Below, in pieces: positions 54,582-63,522 of a DNA stretch of 64,000 nt. Source of the stretch: Prevotella sp. Lineage in GTDB: Bacteria; Bacteroidota; Bacteroidia; Bacteroidales; Dysgonomonadaceae. The notes beneath the pieces were generated by a model. That model saw only the letters and a list, made by a program, of their open reading frames with translations. It did no database searches and was not told where the DNA came from. The translations under genes and the position numbers were made by a program. Location: assembly GCA_031285625.1 (NCBI GenBank), contig JAITVV010000093.1, positions 62,001 to 126,000 on the forward strand, written 5' to 3'. The stretch's first letter is position 1. Each line of letters begins with the position of its first letter.

Positions 54582-56315
54582 TTATTCATTAATCAAAGAG
54601 AAAAGCTCCTCAGCTGCCTCTCTCGGACCATCTTTTGATTTACCATCGATGGCTAGTGAAGTATGCATTTCACCGATCTGTATTCCGGCATTTTTCATGT
54701 CTTTGAAATATGAACGAACAAGTTTTTCAGTTTCTGTTCTTTCCTGTACTGGTCCAAAAGGATTTGCAAAATAAGATTTCACTAAACCTTTTTCAGTAGT
54801 AGTTCCTTTTGCCTTACGTGCCCCATCTTCAAAAACAGTAATTGCTTTATCCAAATCATCATAAATAAGGATTTTCTTATCAGCTTCATTATAGTTATTT
54901 GCATAAAGGAAGTAATCAATCGGATATCCTCTGGAAATAATCTCGTATGTAGAAATTGGAATTGTCACACGTGCATTTACTTTATCCATATTTGTATATA
55001 CGCCCCTGTCAAGCTGTGCAAATGCATAGGCAGGATCAAGGTCATCTACACGAACAAAAGCACCAATCTCAGTACCATAAGCTTTGATAGTACCATCATC
55101 TTCTTTCTTCAGGTATCCCATATCGTCGAAGATCACACGCATATGACGAATATAATTTTCATTTAATGTACGGAATGCTTCAAGACTCTCCGATTTTCCG
55201 GCTCCACTATCTCCAACGATTATGATATTCGATTCTTTACCATTACGAAGCACAATATTTACCATTGCACCATGGATAGGTAGCCGCTTATTTTCTATTT
55301 GCTTCACATTATGTAATGTAAGAAGCATTTTCTTCATATAACCAAAATAGTCTATATCATCACAATAGTTTGCATATCCGATAAGGATATCATTTTTCTT
55401 GTCTTTATAATAGAACGTACGTTTTTCTTCATGTCCGTCAGGATATCCGAATACATAAATCATATCCGGCTTTTTACCTATATATTCTGTTTCGGTAGCT
55501 AATTCGAACAAATTAGATAATCCGACACCGTGTACCATAAAATCTTTATGGAAATACACAAAAGTAAGCAGATTACCTACTTTTACCGGAAATACAAACC
55601 AATCATCTTCATTCAGAACGATATTTTTAATTGGGTTCTGAGGACTTTCCTGAAAAATTCCATCACGGGTGTTTCTTTTTGTATATGAGATATATGGCGG
55701 ATGGAAAACAACTGTGCTAATAAATGGTATAGGAGTTAGACCTTTATATTCTACCGGACAGTTCCAGTTTACATCGTTGAGCGTAAGGCCGGCATTTGCT
55801 CCTGCTGTTGATTGGCGGAATATGCGTGACTCACGGCCATTTACAGTAGCCTGTATTCTACGACCTGTAGATAATATGAGGTCATTAAACATATCATTAG
55901 CCTGGATGAATCGTACATTTTGCAGTCCTTCACCCAAACGATTATTCCTTACAATAGTATAACGTTCTAATCTTTTCCAATATGCAAAAAGTAACTCAGT
56001 AACTTCAATAAATAAATCTTTATCCTCAAAGAATTTTGAGTATTTATTATCAACCGCAATAACTTCATCAATATTAAATACTGTCAATAGTTTAAAAACT
56101 TCAATAAATGAATCGACAAGTTCATCTTCAGAGCCAAAGTGTTCTGTATAGAAGTCATAAATTACAACTTCATCCTTTTTAAGTACTTGTTTTATAAATG
56201 ATTCGACCACGCGTCTAAAACCGTAGCTATTGAGAAGTTTTTGCTTTGTATCACAATATTTTAACGTAAAATTGATCATCGCTCTTCCTCTCGAAAGCGT
56301 AAATTCATGTAACAT
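54582..56315 (-). CDS. HPr kinase/PEP-carboxykinase-like P-loop protein
   Basis: The 577-residue protein has a long N-terminal region with no clear family (about 1-330) and a C-terminal HPrK/PEPCK-like kinase domain. Walker A GDSGAGKSES lies at about 368-377, the pattern of HPr kinases (GDSGxGKSE) rather than classical PEPCK, and is followed by RVIFDDMGYL as a metal-binding acidic pair. Similar proteins are often labelled 'phosphoenolpyruvate carboxykinase', but the sequence does not support that reaction. The substrate is unknown. It is divergent from the glycolytic fbaB gene. An internal Met at residue 13 may be the start. Confidence 0.8.
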   Translation of the reverse strand: MLHEFTLSRGRAMINFTLKYCDTKQKLLNSYGFRRVVESFIKQVLKKDEVVIYDFYTEHFGSEDELVDSFIEVFKLLTVFNIDEVIAVDNKYSKFFEDKDLFIEVTELLFAYWKRLERYTIVRNNRLGEGLQNVRFIQANDMFNDLILSTGRRIQATVNGRESRIFRQSTAGANAGLTLNDVNWNCPVEYKGLTPIPFISTVVFHPPYISYTKRNTRDGIFQESPQNPIKNIVLNEDDWFVFPVKVGNLLTFVYFHKDFMVHGVGLSNLFELATETEYIGKKPDMIYVFGYPDGHEEKRTFYYKDKKNDILIGYANYCDDIDYFGYMKKMLLTLHNVKQIENKRLPIHGAMVNIVLRNGKESNIIIVGDSGAGKSESLEAFRTLNENYIRHMRVIFDDMGYLKKEDDGTIKAYGTEIGAFVRVDDLDPAYAFAQLDRGVYTNMDKVNARVTIPISTYEIISRGYPIDYFLYANNYNEADKKILIYDDLDKAITVFEDGARKAKGTTTEKGLVKSYFANPFGPVQERTETEKLVRSYFKDMKNAGIQIGEMHTSLAIDGKSKDGPREAAEELFSLINE

Positions 56316-56374
56316 AATGTTTTGTATATAGTTAATTTAATATAAAAAGAGTAATTTCCTTACAATGAGTTAAG

Positions 56375-56382
56375 CAAAGATA
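56375..56382 (-). promoter_or_regulatory. -7 box of the HPrK-like gene
   Basis: On the minus strand TATCTTTG (56382-56375) matches TAnnTTTG, about 60 bp before the start codon at 56315. Confidence 0.45.
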
Positions 56383-56554
56383 AAGAAATAATTTCTGTTT
56401 ACAGTTATTTTGATAAAGTATATAACGGTGCCATATGTTAATATTTCTTGTAGAATAGCGTAATTGAATGGCTATTTCTAAACTAAAAACGTCCAGCTTT
56501 GTTCTAATAATAAACAAGGAAATTATACATAATTCAATATAAAATTAAAATATT

Positions 56555-57613
56555 ATGGCTAGTTCAAAAATTACAAAAATTTTAGGTGACCAAAGCGAAT
56601 ATTTACTTGGCCATGTGAGTAAAACTATTGATAAATCACTAATTCATGCACCTGAACCAAATGCGATTGAAAATGTATGGATAGATTCGGACAGAAATAT
56701 ACCTACATTAAATAGCTTGCAAAGATTGTTTGGTCATGGAAGATTAGCAGATACCGGATATTTGTCCATTTTGCCCGTTGATCAGGATATAGAACATACA
56801 GCCGGTGCATCTTTTGCTCCTAACCCTATCTACTTTGATTCTGAGAACATCGTTAAACTGGCTCTTGAATCAGGTTGTAGTGCTGTAGCTTCTACATATG
56901 GTGTTCTCGGCTCAGTAGCACGTAAATATGCTCACAAAATACCTTTTGTAGTTAAAATTAATCATAATGAACTTTTAACGTACCCTAATTCATATGACCA
57001 GGTTCTGTTTGGAACAATCAAGGAAGCCTGGAATATGGGAGCAGCGGCAGTCGGTGCTACAATCTACTTTGGTTCGGAAGAGAGCCGCAGGCAGATTGTA
57101 GATATTGCCAAGGCTTTTGAATATGCTCATGAGTTGGGTATGGCTACTATTCTATGGTGTTATTTAAGAAATAGCTCTTTCAAGAAAGATGGAGTGGACT
57201 ACCACAGTGCAGCTGACCTGTCATCTCAGGCAAATCACATTGGTGTAACTATTAAGGCAGATATTGTAAAGCAGAAACTTCCTACTAATAATGGAGGATT
57301 TAAAGCTATTAATTTTGGAAAATGGGATGAGCGTATGTACACCGAATTATCGAGTGATCACCCTATTGATCTATGCCGTTATCAGGTTGCAAACGGCTAT
57401 ATGGGACGTGTAGGACTTATTAATTCAGGAGGAGAATCTCATGGAGCATCAGATCTCAAAGATGCGGTTTACACTGCAGTTGTAAACAAACGTGCCGGAG
57501 GTATGGGATTGATTTGTGGACGTAAAGCATTCCAACGATCAATGAAAGAAGGTGTTGAATTGATTAACACAATACAGGATGTATATTTGGATAAGGATAT
57601 AACTTTAGCGTGA
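56555..57613 (+). CDS. fbaB: Fructose-bisphosphate aldolase, class I (FbaB/DhnA type)
   Basis: The enzyme cleaves fructose-1,6-bisphosphate by a Schiff-base mechanism. Its 352 residues match E. coli FbaB (350). Motifs of the DhnA-like family are visible: [21 protein letters not shown] (about 71-91, split here by natural Ser/Asp positions), [24 protein letters not shown] and [15 protein letters not shown], whose lysine is a candidate for the Schiff base. It is divergently transcribed from the HPrK-like gene. Confidence 0.93.
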   Translation: MASSKITKILGDQSEYLLGHVSKTIDKSLIHAPEPNAIENVWIDSDRNIPTLNSLQRLFGHGRLADTGYLSILPVDQDIEHTAGASFAPNPIYFDSENIVKLALESGCSAVASTYGVLGSVARKYAHKIPFVVKINHNELLTYPNSYDQVLFGTIKEAWNMGAAAVGATIYFGSEESRRQIVDIAKAFEYAHELGMATILWCYLRNSSFKKDGVDYHSAADLSSQANHIGVTIKADIVKQKLPTNNGGFKAINFGKWDERMYTELSSDHPIDLCRYQVANGYMGRVGLINSGGESHGASDLKDAVYTAVVNKRAGGMGLICGRKAFQRSMKEGVELINTIQDVYLDKDITLA

Positions 57614-57645
57614 GCTTAAAGTCTAGTGTTTTTATTATAGTTGCT

Positions 57646-57684
57646 GAAGGGCCCTTGTGCAAATGCGCGGGGCTTCTTTATTTA
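57646..57684 (+). terminator. Probable terminator after fbaB
   Basis: GAAGGGCCC (57646-57654) pairs with GGGGCTTC (57669-57676) with a small bulge, followed by TTTATTT. Confidence 0.6.
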
Positions 57685-57803
57685 AAAGCTCTGATACAAG
57701 TATTTTTAAAGGAAGAATAAACCAGATAGTAAATCTAGTTGTTCTATTGTTATTTTTATTCATTTTATTTACAGATAGCAATAATAAAGCAATTTAAATC
57801 TAT

Positions 57804-59144
57804 ATGGAATATTACTATGTGATTATATTTCTTCTCTTTATAGCCATTGCAATGTCTGCAATAGCTCCTAAAATAAAGGTCCCATATCCGGTATTACTAA
57901 TGGCTGTGGGAATTATAGTAGGATTTGTGCCGGGTTTCCATTATGTACCTATTGATCCGGATGTCGTATTTTTACTTTTTCTACCTCCCCTACTCTATGA
58001 TGCTGCTGTAAATATAAATTTTCATGATTTTAAAGTAAATATCCGTACTATTTCAATGATGGCAATAACTTTGGTATTTATAACCATGCTTGTAATTGCT
58101 ATAGTTGTAAGATTCCTTATCCCTGATATTTCCTGGCCTATGGCTTTTGTTATAGGGGCTATTTTATCACCACCAGATGCAGTTGCAGCCTCAGGTATTA
58201 CGAAAAGTCTGAATTTGTCTCATCGGACCAATACAATATTAGAAGGTGAAAGCCTCATAAATGATGCGTCTGCTCTTACAGCCTACCGTGTAGCTTTAGG
58301 GGTTGTTACTGGTGGCGCTTTTATATTCTGGGAAGCAGGGCTCGAATTTATTATAACCCTAGTTGGAGGTTGTCTGGTCGGTTTCTTTATGGCTTTTGTT
58401 TTTGGATATACGCTGAAGAAAGTTAATCTGGATAGTACAGCTATCGTAAGCTATAATTTATTGCTTCCGTTTGTAGCATACCAATTTGCAGAAGAATTGC
58501 ATGTATCCGGTGTTTTAGCAGTAGTTACTATGGGAATACTGATAGCCGGAAGGGTACATAAAGATAAAATATTTTCGGATATCACCAGAGTGCAGTCCAG
58601 ATCTGTTTGGTCTACAATTATATATTTATTTAGTGGATTGATATTTATTCTGATAGGATTAGAATTTCTCCAGGTATTAAGGGAGATACCATCCGATTCT
58701 ATCGTTCCCCTTATAATAAGTGCGATTGCTATTTTTTTGATGGCAATGATCATACGTATAATCATTGTTTTCAGACATAAGTTTAAGATGGATAAAGTAA
58801 TCACTGTGATAAATAGTGACGAATATAAAAAGAAACATAAAATCTCCGTAAGGCATAACAATTTAGCGAAAGAAATGGAGCCTCTCAGTTGGAAAGAGGC
58901 TCTAATTATAGGTTGGTCTGGTATGCGTGGAATCGTTTCTGTAGCTACCGCCATTGCATTACCTGTAACTTTATCAAGCGGAGAGGTATTTCATCAACGT
59001 AATAGTATTATTTTCCTCACAGTTTTGGTAGTCATTCTGATGCTACTCATACAGGGAATGGGGCTGCCAATACTTATCAAACTACTAAAGATGGATACTA
59101 TTGTGGAAAAAACTGCTATAGAGGAAGACGAGAAAATAGTATAG
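57804..59144 (+). CDS. Na+/H+ antiporter, CPA1 (NhaP/YjcE) family
   Basis: A 446-residue membrane protein with about 12 helices. Conserved CPA1 motifs include FLPPLLYDAAVN (about 59-70), GAILSPPDAVAASGI (about 110-124) and the ion-binding region ILEGESLINDASALTAYRVAL (about 137-157). Near the C-terminus GWSGMRGIVSVATAIALP (about 372-389) is also typical. It is expected to export Na+ in exchange for H+ and support pH homeostasis. It is transcribed alone. Confidence 0.94.
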   Translation: MEYYYVIIFLLFIAIAMSAIAPKIKVPYPVLLMAVGIIVGFVPGFHYVPIDPDVVFLLFLPPLLYDAAVNINFHDFKVNIRTISMMAITLVFITMLVIAIVVRFLIPDISWPMAFVIGAILSPPDAVAASGITKSLNLSHRTNTILEGESLINDASALTAYRVALGVVTGGAFIFWEAGLEFIITLVGGCLVGFFMAFVFGYTLKKVNLDSTAIVSYNLLLPFVAYQFAEELHVSGVLAVVTMGILIAGRVHKDKIFSDITRVQSRSVWSTIIYLFSGLIFILIGLEFLQVLREIPSDSIVPLIISAIAIFLMAMIIRIIIVFRHKFKMDKVITVINSDEYKKKHKISVRHNNLAKEMEPLSWKEALIIGWSGMRGIVSVATAIALPVTLSSGEVFHQRNSIIFLTVLVVILMLLIQGMGLPILIKLLKMDTIVEKTAIEEDEKIV

Positions 59145-59210
59145 TTAGACATAAGGTTCTATATATCTTTGTAGTAGTCAATAGGTAATTATTTGACTCC
59201 TAATTGAGAA

Positions 59211-59262
59211 TGTCTGTAAACTCACAAATAATTTTAACAATTTATTTGTAAGTTTGCAGACA
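59211..59262. promoter_or_regulatory. 52-bp palindrome covering the promoter of the sensor operon
   Basis: Two 21-bp arms (59211-59231 and 59242-59262) match each other as an inverted repeat with two differences, around a 10-bp centre (TTTTAACAAT). The left arm begins TGTCTGTAAACTC and the right arm ends AGTTTGCAGACA. The -7 box TAAGTTTG (59249-59256) lies inside the right arm, and the ATG is at 59264. If the box is used, the transcript is leaderless and the palindrome acts at the DNA level as an operator. Confidence 0.65.
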
Positions 59263-59263
59263 T

Positions 59264-60283
59264 ATGTCAACAGATAAAACGAAAGATTTCTTATATAAGT
59301 TATTTACAAGCCCTGATTTTAGAGTTTGGAGACATATACTCCTGATCGTTATATTCACCTTTATTGCTATAGGCCAGTCATTGATCGTATTTGGTGAACA
59401 CATATCTTCTATCAGCAGTAATACTCTTTATTTTTTTGGAGCAATCAATGTCATAGGACTGTCTGCTCTGGTATACTTCAACTTAATTATTCTTACTCGT
59501 CACATACTATTAAAGCGCAAGTATGTAGAGTATTTTCTTTGTCTGTTTGTTATTATTTCAGTATACCTGTTTATCAAAGGTACAATAGAAATACAGATAT
59601 TTACTGGAATTGGCATAGATAGAAAATTTAATGGTATCATGTTATTGGATACCATTTCAAATTTAATGATTTATGCGATTTGTATTGCCAGTAGTTCGGT
59701 ATCGGTACTCTTTGGGCAATGGGCGACCGATACACAACAAATAACCGATCTGCAAAACAGACAACTGAAAAGTAGCGTAGAGAAATTAAAGAATCAGATC
59801 AACCCCAAATTTCTAACAGACACACTCGACTATGTCATAGATAAAATAAAGACCGATACGAAGGAAGTACCAATTATATTACTCAGGTTGAGTAAAATTT
59901 TAAGGTATGGATTATACGACTGCATGCGGGAAAAGGTTTTGCTAAAATCCGACATTGAACACATAAATAACTATCTGTCATTGGATCGGCTTAGTACTAA
60001 AAACAAATACACATATAGCATAAATGTCACAGGAAATGCAGACATATTTATCGCCCCGTTCCTCTTTATGCCTGTATTACAGCGAATTTTTGAAAAACAT
60101 CCTACGGACGTGCAGTTAAAATTCGATATTATTGATACAACAATTGCTTTCGAATGTAAAGTACAGGGAACCGATCTTACGAGCTGTGATTTCACAGAAG
60201 AAGAGCAAAGGTTGGAGATGTTTTACAAAAAGGAGTGCAGCAGAAACAGAGATGTTGTAAAATATTGCCTAGAAAGATGCTGA
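59264..60283 (+). CDS. Degenerate LytS/YehU-type sensor (histidine kinase homologue without the His)
   Basis: The 339-residue protein has four membrane helices in its first 155 residues, then a coiled segment (ITDLQNRQLKSSVEKLKNQ), as in LytS-type histidine kinases. Where these have NPHFLFNTLN it reads NPKFLTDTLDYV (about 178-189): the phospho-accepting His is Lys. The ATP-binding N and G boxes (for example PxxIENAxKH) are also missing from the C-terminus, which reads FMPVLQRIFEKHPTD. It cannot autophosphorylate and probably acts as a sensor partner of the intact kinase encoded next, with which it overlaps by 7 nt. Confidence 0.87.
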   Translation: MSTDKTKDFLYKLFTSPDFRVWRHILLIVIFTFIAIGQSLIVFGEHISSISSNTLYFFGAINVIGLSALVYFNLIILTRHILLKRKYVEYFLCLFVIISVYLFIKGTIEIQIFTGIGIDRKFNGIMLLDTISNLMIYAICIASSSVSVLFGQWATDTQQITDLQNRQLKSSVEKLKNQINPKFLTDTLDYVIDKIKTDTKEVPIILLRLSKILRYGLYDCMREKVLLKSDIEHINNYLSLDRLSTKNKYTYSINVTGNADIFIAPFLFMPVLQRIFEKHPTDVQLKFDIIDTTIAFECKVQGTDLTSCDFTEEEQRLEMFYKKECSRNRDVVKYCLERC

Positions 60284-61302
60284 AAAAGATAAATGACATA
60301 TTCCCTGATTTTTTGCTGAAACCTAAATATAAGTTTTACAGGCATTTGGTATTACAAATCGTAATACTTACAACCACTATCAATATATTTTGGGATGAGC
60401 CGGATAAGGTTGTACAAGGCAGATTCTTGGCTTGGTTAATTTACAGCTTACAAGTAAATTTTATCATATACCTGAACATGTATTTACTCGTCCCGAAACT
60501 GCTGATTAAAGGCAAAACCTTGTACTACCTTCTGTCACTCTTTCTACTTGTTTTCGGGTTTAATACGCTTTTTTCGGTTGGAGCTTTGCAGGATATATCT
60601 TCTGAAAATCAGTTTGTCATAGTATTGCTAGAATCGTTTTCGGCTCTTGTTGCATTTTTTGTCTTTTATATTGGAATGACCTCCATACAGCTATTTAAAT
60701 ACCATATCCAAAACAACCAGAAAATAAGCGAACTAAAAAATGCAACAACAACTATCGAACTGGCTAACCTACAGAATCAGATCAATCCGCATTTTCTTTT
60801 CAATACCCTTAATAATGCCAATATCTTAGCAGACGATGCCGAAAAGTCTACCTATATACTTCAAACACTTAATGATTTGCTACGTTATCAAACCCAGGGA
60901 GAAGCCAATGGAGAAGTAAGATTATCTGATGACATAACCTTTCTGAACGACTATCTCAGCCTTGAAAAGACCCGTCGCGACAGGTTTGAGTATACGATCA
61001 GCACTGAAGGCGATTGTAATGTTAATATTCCTCCGTTGCTATTTATTCCCTTTATTGAGAATGCCATAAAACATAATCCCGAAAGCGATTCATTTATTCA
61101 TATTTTTTTTCAAAGAAAACGAGAGAAACTCTATTTTAGGTGCGAAAACTCTAAAGCTAAATTAGTTCAGGAAAAAAAAGAGGGCGGAATCGGATTGAAA
61201 AATATAAAAAAACGATTACAATTGCTGTTTGGAAAAGATTACACATTAAATCTACACAACGGAAAAGATACATATACCGTAACATTGGAATTTAAGATAT
61301 GA
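60277..61302 (+). CDS. LytS/YehU-type sensor histidine kinase
   Basis: Starting at ATG 60277 (MLKKINDIFPDFLLKPKYKFYRH), which overlaps the previous stop by 7 nt, the protein has 341 residues. Four membrane helices are followed by the His_kinase domain with LQNQINPHFLFNTLNNANIL (His about 171) and by the ATPase domain with PLLFIPFIENAIKHNPES and GGIGLKNIKKRLQLLFG. It should phosphorylate the LytTR regulator whose gene starts 4 nt before its own stop (ATGA). The start at 60235 is open but would overlap the previous gene by 49 nt. Confidence 0.93.
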   Translation: MLKKINDIFPDFLLKPKYKFYRHLVLQIVILTTTINIFWDEPDKVVQGRFLAWLIYSLQVNFIIYLNMYLLVPKLLIKGKTLYYLLSLFLLVFGFNTLFSVGALQDISSENQFVIVLLESFSALVAFFVFYIGMTSIQLFKYHIQNNQKISELKNATTTIELANLQNQINPHFLFNTLNNANILADDAEKSTYILQTLNDLLRYQTQGEANGEVRLSDDITFLNDYLSLEKTRRDRFEYTISTEGDCNVNIPPLLFIPFIENAIKHNPESDSFIHIFFQRKREKLYFRCENSKAKLVQEKKEGGIGLKNIKKRLQLLFGKDYTLNLHNGKDTYTVTLEFKI

Positions 61303-62012
61303 GATGCATTATAGTTGATGATGAACCTATTGCCCGTCAAGGAATCAAAAAAATGGTAGATAGCATAAGCCGGCTAAAACTGTTAGGAACTTTTGAAAAT
61401 GCCCGGACTGCCGGTGGGTTTATGAAAGATAATTTAGTTGACCTGATTTTTTTAGATATAAAAATGCCGGGTATTAATGGTATCGACTTTGCACGGAGCA
61501 TTCACAAAAACACGTTGATAATATTTACCACTGCCTATTCTGAATATGCACTCGACAGTTACGAGGTAGATGCGGTTGATTATCTTGTAAAACCAATTGA
61601 TACAGCCAAGTTCCGCAAAGCTGTAGAGAAAGCGGTGGCCTATCACTCCCTACTGTTGGATGGAGATAAGAAAAGTGTTGAAAATGTCGAAAACGAACGC
61701 ATCTTTGTTAAGTCTGACAGGCGTTTTTTTAAGGTAAATCTGAAAGATATTCTATTTATCGAAGGACTAAAAGATTACGTCATCATCCAATTGGAAGACC
61801 AACGCATCATTACACGCATGAGCGTGAAGAATATACACGACCTTCTACCCAAAGTTACTTTTCTAAGAATAAACAGGTCGTATATAGTGAATAAGAATCA
61901 GATAGACTCGTTCAATAACAATGATGTGTTTATCAAGAAGTATGAGATAGCGATAGGAAATTATTATCGGGATGCTTTTTTTGAGGAACTTATGAATAAT
62001 AAGTCGCTGTAA
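61299..62012 (+). CDS. LytTR-type response regulator
   Basis: The 237-residue protein has a receiver domain (Asp7, Asp8 and phospho-acceptor Asp53 in LIFLDIKMPG, Lys in VDYLVKP) and a C-terminal LytTR DNA-binding domain (about 140-230: ERIFVKSDRRFFKVNLKDILFIEGLKDYVIIQ). It is the partner of the two membrane sensors encoded upstream. The natural targets are unknown; the palindrome at 59211 is a candidate for self-control. Confidence 0.95.
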   Translation: MRCIIVDDEPIARQGIKKMVDSISRLKLLGTFENARTAGGFMKDNLVDLIFLDIKMPGINGIDFARSIHKNTLIIFTTAYSEYALDSYEVDAVDYLVKPIDTAKFRKAVEKAVAYHSLLLDGDKKSVENVENERIFVKSDRRFFKVNLKDILFIEGLKDYVIIQLEDQRIITRMSVKNIHDLLPKVTFLRINRSYIVNKNQIDSFNNNDVFIKKYEIAIGNYYRDAFFEELMNNKSL

Positions 62013-62132
62013 ATAGAAATTACAGTTATCCATCGTTATCTTTTTCTAGAAACGATAAATGTTATGTCACATATGACTAGTTTTTATACTAAAATGACTT
62101 GAAATTACACTCTTTTATCAGACTGAATGGTC

Positions 62133-62140
62133 TATTTTTG
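62133..62140 (+). promoter_or_regulatory. -7 box of the DUF418 gene
   Basis: TATTTTTG matches TAnnTTTG. The resulting start site near 62147 excludes the ATG at 62099 and supports the start at 62180. Confidence 0.5.
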
Positions 62141-62179
62141 CAATCTCGGAAACTAACTATTAATGCCTGTGACACTATC

Positions 62180-63385
62180 ATGAATCAAACATTAAACTTG
62201 ACCCCCAAGAAACGTATCAACTCTATTGACGCTCTCCGGGGGGGTGCATTATTTGGTATTCTAATGTTTCACTGCATGGAACATTTCGATCTAATGCTTA
62301 TTCCGGAATTGACTTCACCTTTTTGGCAAAATGTGGATAATAAAGTATATGAAATTATAGCTTTCCTATTTGCAGGTAAGGCCTATGCTATTTTCTCGTT
62401 GCTTTTCGGCCTTAGTTTCTTTATGCAAATGGATTCACAAGCAGATAAAGGAGTTGATTTCCGTCTGCGATTTTTATGGCGGCTGACAATATTGCTAGTA
62501 TTGGGTTATCTCAATGGAATCATATATATGGGTGAATTCTTCGTAGTATATGCAATCCTTGGAGTCTTTCTTATTCCTCTCTTTAAGGTACCCACTAAAT
62601 GGTTAGTTGCTTTGGGTATACTATTATTTCTTCAGATTCCTGATATTATCAGCTTTATTTCATTATTGAGTGGTAATGAACCAAATGAACCAAGTAGTGC
62701 TGTTATATTTATGGATCAGTTATATAAAGAATGTGCCAATATCTTCATACATGGTTCATTAACCGATGTTCTCGAATTTAACTTATGGAAAGGGCAGGCA
62801 GCTAAATTACTGTGGGTATTCAATAATGCTCGCTATCCACAGCTTATTGGCTTATTCATAACAGGCATGCTCATAGGACGTTATGGTATCCACAAAAGCG
62901 AGGAGAAGATGGTAAGGTACAGCCGCAAAGCTCTTCCTTTTAGTATTCTGGTTTTCGTTGTATTTTATACTGTAGTATCATTGCTTCCATATTTGGGAAT
63001 AGATGGTTTTGCTTTACAGGTAGGTACAACATTATTCAAATCATATGCCAATCTGGGTATGATGATGATGTACATATGTTGCTTTATACTAATATATTAT
63101 AATACAAGCTTCAAAAAAGGATTAGACTATATAGCTCCGGTTGGACGTATGAGTGTAACCAATTACATGATGCAGTCTCTTATTGGAGTAACATTATTTT
63201 ATGGATTTGGAGCTAATCTTGCAGTACAATTGAGCTTCGTGCAATGTCTGCTATTAGGTTTAGTTATCTATACTGTGCAGATCATCTATAGTAACTGGTG
63301 GATGAAGCGTCATTATTATGGACCTGTAGAGTGGGTATGGCGGGTACTCACATGGTTAAAGCCTATTCCCCTTCGTAGAAAATAG
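62180..63385 (+). CDS. DUF418 family membrane protein
   Basis: From ATG 62180 the product has 401 residues and about ten membrane helices. It begins with RINSIDALRGGALFGILMFHCMEHF, the motif shared by DUF418/YeiB and acyltransferase-3-type proteins, and has the DUF418 region in the second half (GRMSVTNYMMQSLIGVTLFYGFG, ending YGPVEWVWRVLTW). Function is uncertain; transport or acyl transfer at the membrane is possible. The upstream ATG at 62099 precedes the likely promoter. Confidence 0.87.
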   Translation: MNQTLNLTPKKRINSIDALRGGALFGILMFHCMEHFDLMLIPELTSPFWQNVDNKVYEIIAFLFAGKAYAIFSLLFGLSFFMQMDSQADKGVDFRLRFLWRLTILLVLGYLNGIIYMGEFFVVYAILGVFLIPLFKVPTKWLVALGILLFLQIPDIISFISLLSGNEPNEPSSAVIFMDQLYKECANIFIHGSLTDVLEFNLWKGQAAKLLWVFNNARYPQLIGLFITGMLIGRYGIHKSEEKMVRYSRKALPFSILVFVVFYTVVSLLPYLGIDGFALQVGTTLFKSYANLGMMMMYICCFILIYYNTSFKKGLDYIAPVGRMSVTNYMMQSLIGVTLFYGFGANLAVQLSFVQCLLLGLVIYTVQIIYSNWWMKRHYYGPVEWVWRVLTWLKPIPLRRK

Positions 63386-63408
63386 AAGAAAGCTTTTAAT
63401 AAAAAGTG

Positions 63409-63484
63409 TGCAATCGTTTGCAATCTTTTTTAGTCAAGATAAGAATTGTAAGCAATAATGGTTCAAATAAATAGCATAGTTTTG
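63409..63484 (+). promoter_or_regulatory. LacI-type operator and -7 box of the amylase-like gene
   Basis: TGCAATCGTTTGCA (63409-63422) is a palindrome (TGCAA-n-CG-n-TTGCA) with the central CG typical of LacI/GalR operators. The -7 box TAGTTTTG (63477-63484) lies 39 bp before the start codon. The operator is about 55 bp upstream of the box, so activation or looping is as possible as simple repression. Confidence 0.5.
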
Positions 63485-63522
63485 CTGTTGATAAATCTAT
63501 ATCAATCTAATAATTTAAAACC

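Noticed and set aside
54582-56315. Classical phosphoenolpyruvate carboxykinase
   Set aside because: The P-loop is of the HPr-kinase form and the oxaloacetate-binding motifs of PEPCK are not found, so I do not assign pckA.
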